A stretch of 7,150 nt of DNA from Chitinophagaceae bacterium. Lineage in GTDB: Bacteria; Bacteroidota; Bacteroidia; Chitinophagales; Chitinophagaceae. Position numbers and translations under genes: made by a program. Every line of letters starts with the position of its first letter. The first letter of the stretch is position 1. The stretch is from contig JASLDA010000482.1 of NCBI GenBank assembly GCA_030151745.1, positions 1 to 7,150 of the forward strand. Reading direction: 5' to 3'. Positions 5,357-7,150 of the stretch are shown here, one piece after another. Under the pieces are notes generated by a model. That model saw only the letters and a program-made list of their open reading frames with translations. It had not been told where the DNA came from and did no database searches.

Positions 5357-6109
5357 ATGCCAATCAGCGCCGTCATCATCACGTTCAATGAATCCCGTAA
5401 CATCGCCCGCTGCATCAAAGCCCTGGAAGGGCTTGCCGACGAGGTGATCGTCGTGGACTCGTTTTCGAAGGACGATACGGTCTCTATCGCCGCGGAGCTG
5501 GGCGCCAGGGTGATCGAGCACCCCTTCGAAGGCTACGGGGAGCAGAAGATCGTAGGCATCGAGGCCGCCAGCCACGACTGGATTCTCTCGGTGGACGCGG
5601 ACGAGGAGGTCTCGCCGGAACTCAGGTCCAGCCTGCTGGCGGTGAAAGACCGGCAGGAACACGATGCATACAGCTTCAATTTCCTCACGAACTATTGCGG
5701 GGCCTGGATCCGCCACTGCGGCTGGTACCCGAATCCCAAGCAGCGCTTCTGGGACCGCCGCAAGGGGCATATGACGGCCGATAAGGTGCATGAAGCCTGG
5801 ATCCTGCAGCCCGGCGCTACCGAGGGCTTTCTCAAAGGCGATATCCTTCACCATTCCTTCCCCACGATCTCCTCGCACCTGAAAAAGATCGAGCAGTACA
5901 GCGAATTCGGAGCCCGCTTCGATGTGGCCCGGGGTAAAAAGGTAAGCCTCCTCAAGCTCTGGCTCGCACCGAAGTGGACCTTCCTCAGCATCTTCCTGCT
6001 CCGCGGCGGCTTCCTGGACGGCTATTACGGCTGGGTCATCGCGAAGAACTCGGCCTTTGCGGCTTTTGCGAAGTACCTTAAGATCCGGCAGTTGGGTGAT
6101 GGGCAATAG
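5357..6109 (+). CDS. Family 2 glycosyltransferase, WaaE/KdtX-like
   Basis: A 250-residue GT-A fold glycosyltransferase that should transfer a sugar from a nucleotide-sugar donor to a lipopolysaccharide-core-like or other envelope acceptor at the cytoplasmic face of the membrane. Visible: N-terminal strand SAVIITFNESRNI (4-16); VDSFSKDDT (33-41), a donor-binding loop; DxD-type metal site SVDADEEV (78-85); the HCGWYPNPKQRFW block (120-132) and KVHEAW (143-148) typical of WaaE-like proteins; and a hydrophobic C-terminal part LAPKWTFLSIFLLRGGFLDGYYGW (in two pieces, 203-214 and 215-226), likely a membrane-contacting segment. ATG 5357 directly precedes the first strand and follows a TAnnTTTG box by 5 bases. 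It diverges from the deacetylase gene, so shared control is plausible. The last seven residues (RQLGDGQ) and the TAG stop are encoded by, or overlap, a heptanucleotide repeat, so the C-terminal tail may have been replaced. The sugar and linkage cannot be read. Confidence 0.93.
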   Translation: MPISAVIITFNESRNIARCIKALEGLADEVIVVDSFSKDDTVSIAAELGARVIEHPFEGYGEQKIVGIEAASHDWILSVDADEEVSPELRSSLLAVKDRQEHDAYSFNFLTNYCGAWIRHCGWYPNPKQRFWDRRKGHMTADKVHEAWILQPGATEGFLKGDILHHSFPTISSHLKKIEQYSEFGARFDVARGKKVSLLKLWLAPKWTFLSIFLLRGGFLDGYYGWVIAKNSAFAAFAKYLKIRQLGDGQ

Positions 6110-6160
6110 GCAATAAGCAATAAGCAATAAGCAATTGGCAATAGGCAATTGGCAGTTGGG
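6087..6160. repeat. Heptanucleotide tandem repeat (GGCAATA-type)
   Basis: Seven consecutive 7-base units of the form (A/G)GCAAT(A/T) run from 6102 to 6150 and are followed by a variant unit GGCAGTT (6151-6157). The same variant unit occurs at 6087-6093, and the 10-mer GGCAGTTGGG is found at both ends (6087-6096 and 6151-6160). The left end overlaps the 3' end of the glycosyltransferase gene and supplies its TAG stop (6107-6109). The rest occupies most of the 74-base gap to xerD. Direct units without unique spacers exclude a CRISPR array. No terminator is evident in the gap. Confidence 0.9.
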
Positions 6161-6183
6161 GGCTTGTTCTTAACCGTTGATCG

Positions 6184-7104
6184 CTAGTCTTCTGCGGATG
6201 CTGTATTGTCGCGGTATCTCGGGTGGAACAGCTCCAGCGTCTGCCGCAGGTAGCCCCGGTCAAGGTGCGTGTATATCTCGGTCGTCGTAATGCTCTTATG
6301 CCCGAGCATCTCCTGTACCGCCCGGAGATCCGCGCCCCGCTCAACCAGGTGGGTCGCAAAGGAATGCCGGAAGGTATGCGGATGCACTTCCTGCCGCAGA
6401 CCGGCCGATTGCGCGGCATCGCGCACGACCGTGAAGGCCGTCATGCGGCTCAGGCCGGAGCCCCGGCGGTTCAGGAAGAGGACATCCTCGCTGCCGCTTT
6501 TCACCGCCTGGTGATTGCGTACCGCATCCCTGTACATCGCGATATAGCGCAGGGCTTCCCCTCCTATCGGCACCAGCCGCTCCTTATCGCCCTTGCCTAT
6601 GATCCGGACGAAGCCTTGTTCGGGGAACAGGTTCGACAGGCGCAGGCCCAGCAGCTCGGATACCCGCAGGCCGCAGCTGTACATGGTTTCCAGCATTGCC
6701 CGGCCGCGAATGCCTTCGGGCTTGCCGAGATCGAAGGTCTGCAGCATCCGCTCCACCTCGGCGGGGCTCAGCACTTCGGGGAGGCTGCGCCCGGTCTTCG
6801 GCGATTCCAGCAGCTCCGTCGGGTCAGACGATACCAGGTTTTCCAGCAGCAGGTACCTGTAAAAGGCCTTTATACCGCTGATGATCCTCGCCTGGCTGCT
6901 TGCAGACAGGCCCAGATCGTGCAGGAAGCCGGAGAACTCCTGCAGGTCCTTCAATGACAATTGCTCCGGCTTTAGGCCCGCCTTGAATTCCGCGCAGAAG
7001 CGGAACAGCAGGCCGGCGTCGCGGAGATAGGCTTCCAGCGTATTCGCCGAAAGACTGCGCTCGAGCAGCATATATGCCTTAAAGCCCCGGAGCAGGGTTT
7101 CCAT
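6184..7104 (-). CDS. xerD: Tyrosine site-specific recombinase XerD
   Basis: A 306-residue tyrosine recombinase, close to the usual Xer length of about 300. With XerC it resolves chromosome dimers at dif sites near the terminus at cell division. The N-terminal SAM-like core-binding domain (about 1-100) includes SLSANTLEAYLRDAG (17-31). The catalytic domain has the full active site: R147 (CGLRVSELLGL), K171 (IGKGDKERLVP), H243 and R246 (HPHTFRHSFATHL), H269 (LGHKSITTTEIYTH) and nucleophile Y278. These are one lower than the E. coli XerD positions (148, 172, 244, 247, 270, 279), which together with the sequence style favours XerD over XerC or an integron/phage integrase. ATG at 7102-7104 fits the family start. 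No promoter box is seen directly upstream. A preceding minus-strand reading frame ends 9 bases before it, so co-transcription is likely. It converges on the glycosyltransferase gene across the heptamer repeat. Confidence 0.95.
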   Translation of the reverse strand: METLLRGFKAYMLLERSLSANTLEAYLRDAGLLFRFCAEFKAGLKPEQLSLKDLQEFSGFLHDLGLSASSQARIISGIKAFYRYLLLENLVSSDPTELLESPKTGRSLPEVLSPAEVERMLQTFDLGKPEGIRGRAMLETMYSCGLRVSELLGLRLSNLFPEQGFVRIIGKGDKERLVPIGGEALRYIAMYRDAVRNHQAVKSGSEDVLFLNRRGSGLSRMTAFTVVRDAAQSAGLRQEVHPHTFRHSFATHLVERGADLRAVQEMLGHKSITTTEIYTHLDRGYLRQTLELFHPRYRDNTASAED

Positions 7105-7113
7105 ATGCCTGTA

Positions 7114-7149
7114 TTATTCGCGTATCTGCTCCAGCCATACGCTCAGCTG
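7114..7149 (-). CDS. C-terminal end of an unidentified gene upstream of xerD (partial)
   Basis: On the minus strand the window begins with an open frame ending QLSVWLEQIRE and a TAA stop at 7114-7116, 9 bases before the xerD ATG. The short helical tail looks like a protein C-terminus and the spacing is operon-like. Only 11 codons are visible, and a second minus-strand frame is also open here, so the family cannot be named and the reading may be chance. Confidence 0.35.
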   Translation of the reverse strand, partial: QLSVWLEQIRE

Positions 7150-7150
7150 C

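Noticed and set aside
5308..5418. Longer 287-residue start for the deacetylase
   Set aside because: It would overlap the first 62 bases of the divergent glycosyltransferase and cover its promoter box. The added 37 residues look like antisense translation, and the ATG at 5305-5307 has its own near-consensus box.
5276..6148. 290-codon minus-strand reading frame opposite the glycosyltransferase
   Set aside because: It starts in the heptamer repeat (LLLIAYCLLPI) and then mirrors the glycosyltransferase coding strand. No domain is recognisable.
6102..6157. CRISPR array
   Set aside because: The repeats are 7 bases, directly adjacent and without unique spacers; no cas genes are nearby.

Overview
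The window looks like a chromosomal segment from a Bacteroidota bacterium, probably in or near the Chitinophagaceae. Three things point there. Promoter -7 elements of the Bacteroidota type (TAnnTTTG) sit upstream of several genes, and Shine-Dalgarno sequences are not evident. The gene content fits: a TPR histidine kinase with a NarL/LuxR-type regulator, a stand-alone LuxE-like acyltransferase with the Bacteroidota-style sequence, and a DGDGD lipoprotein. The tRNA carries no encoded CCA. The placement at family level is inference from protein flavour, not from a search.

Left part (1-2820): a 5'-truncated sensor histidine kinase gene (TPR region, one membrane helix, HisKA_3 and HATPase_c domains) runs rightward. 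It converges on a leftward NarL/FixJ response regulator gene, and the two share one perfect-stem bidirectional terminator. About 400 bases without a recognisable gene follow, with the regulator's promoter at its left end. A tRNA-Leu(CAG) gene on the minus strand, with its own promoter and terminator, marks the boundary to the right part.

Right part (3024-7150): this is visibly richer in G+C (about 58-62% in hand-counted lines, against about 38-47% in the left part). It holds a LuxE-family acyl-adenylating protein gene (minus), a divergent small lipoprotein gene (plus), a NodB-type polysaccharide deacetylase (minus), a divergent WaaE-like family 2 glycosyltransferase (plus), and a XerD tyrosine recombinase (minus). 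The last codons of an unidentified minus-strand gene lie just upstream of xerD. A heptanucleotide tandem repeat forms the end of the glycosyltransferase gene and most of the space up to xerD.

How the genes fit together: the kinase and regulator are a plausible two-component pair, although they are arranged convergently. The deacetylase and glycosyltransferase are a plausible cell-surface glycan pair sharing a 49-base divergent control region. XerD is the housekeeping chromosome-dimer recombinase. I do not see a clear new multi-gene system. The points most worth a second look are the G+C break at the tRNA, the SSRTTG variant in the LuxE-like nucleotide-binding motif, two starts placed exactly 5 bases after a TAnnTTTG box (predicted leaderless mRNAs), and the repeat that forms the glycosyltransferase C-terminus.
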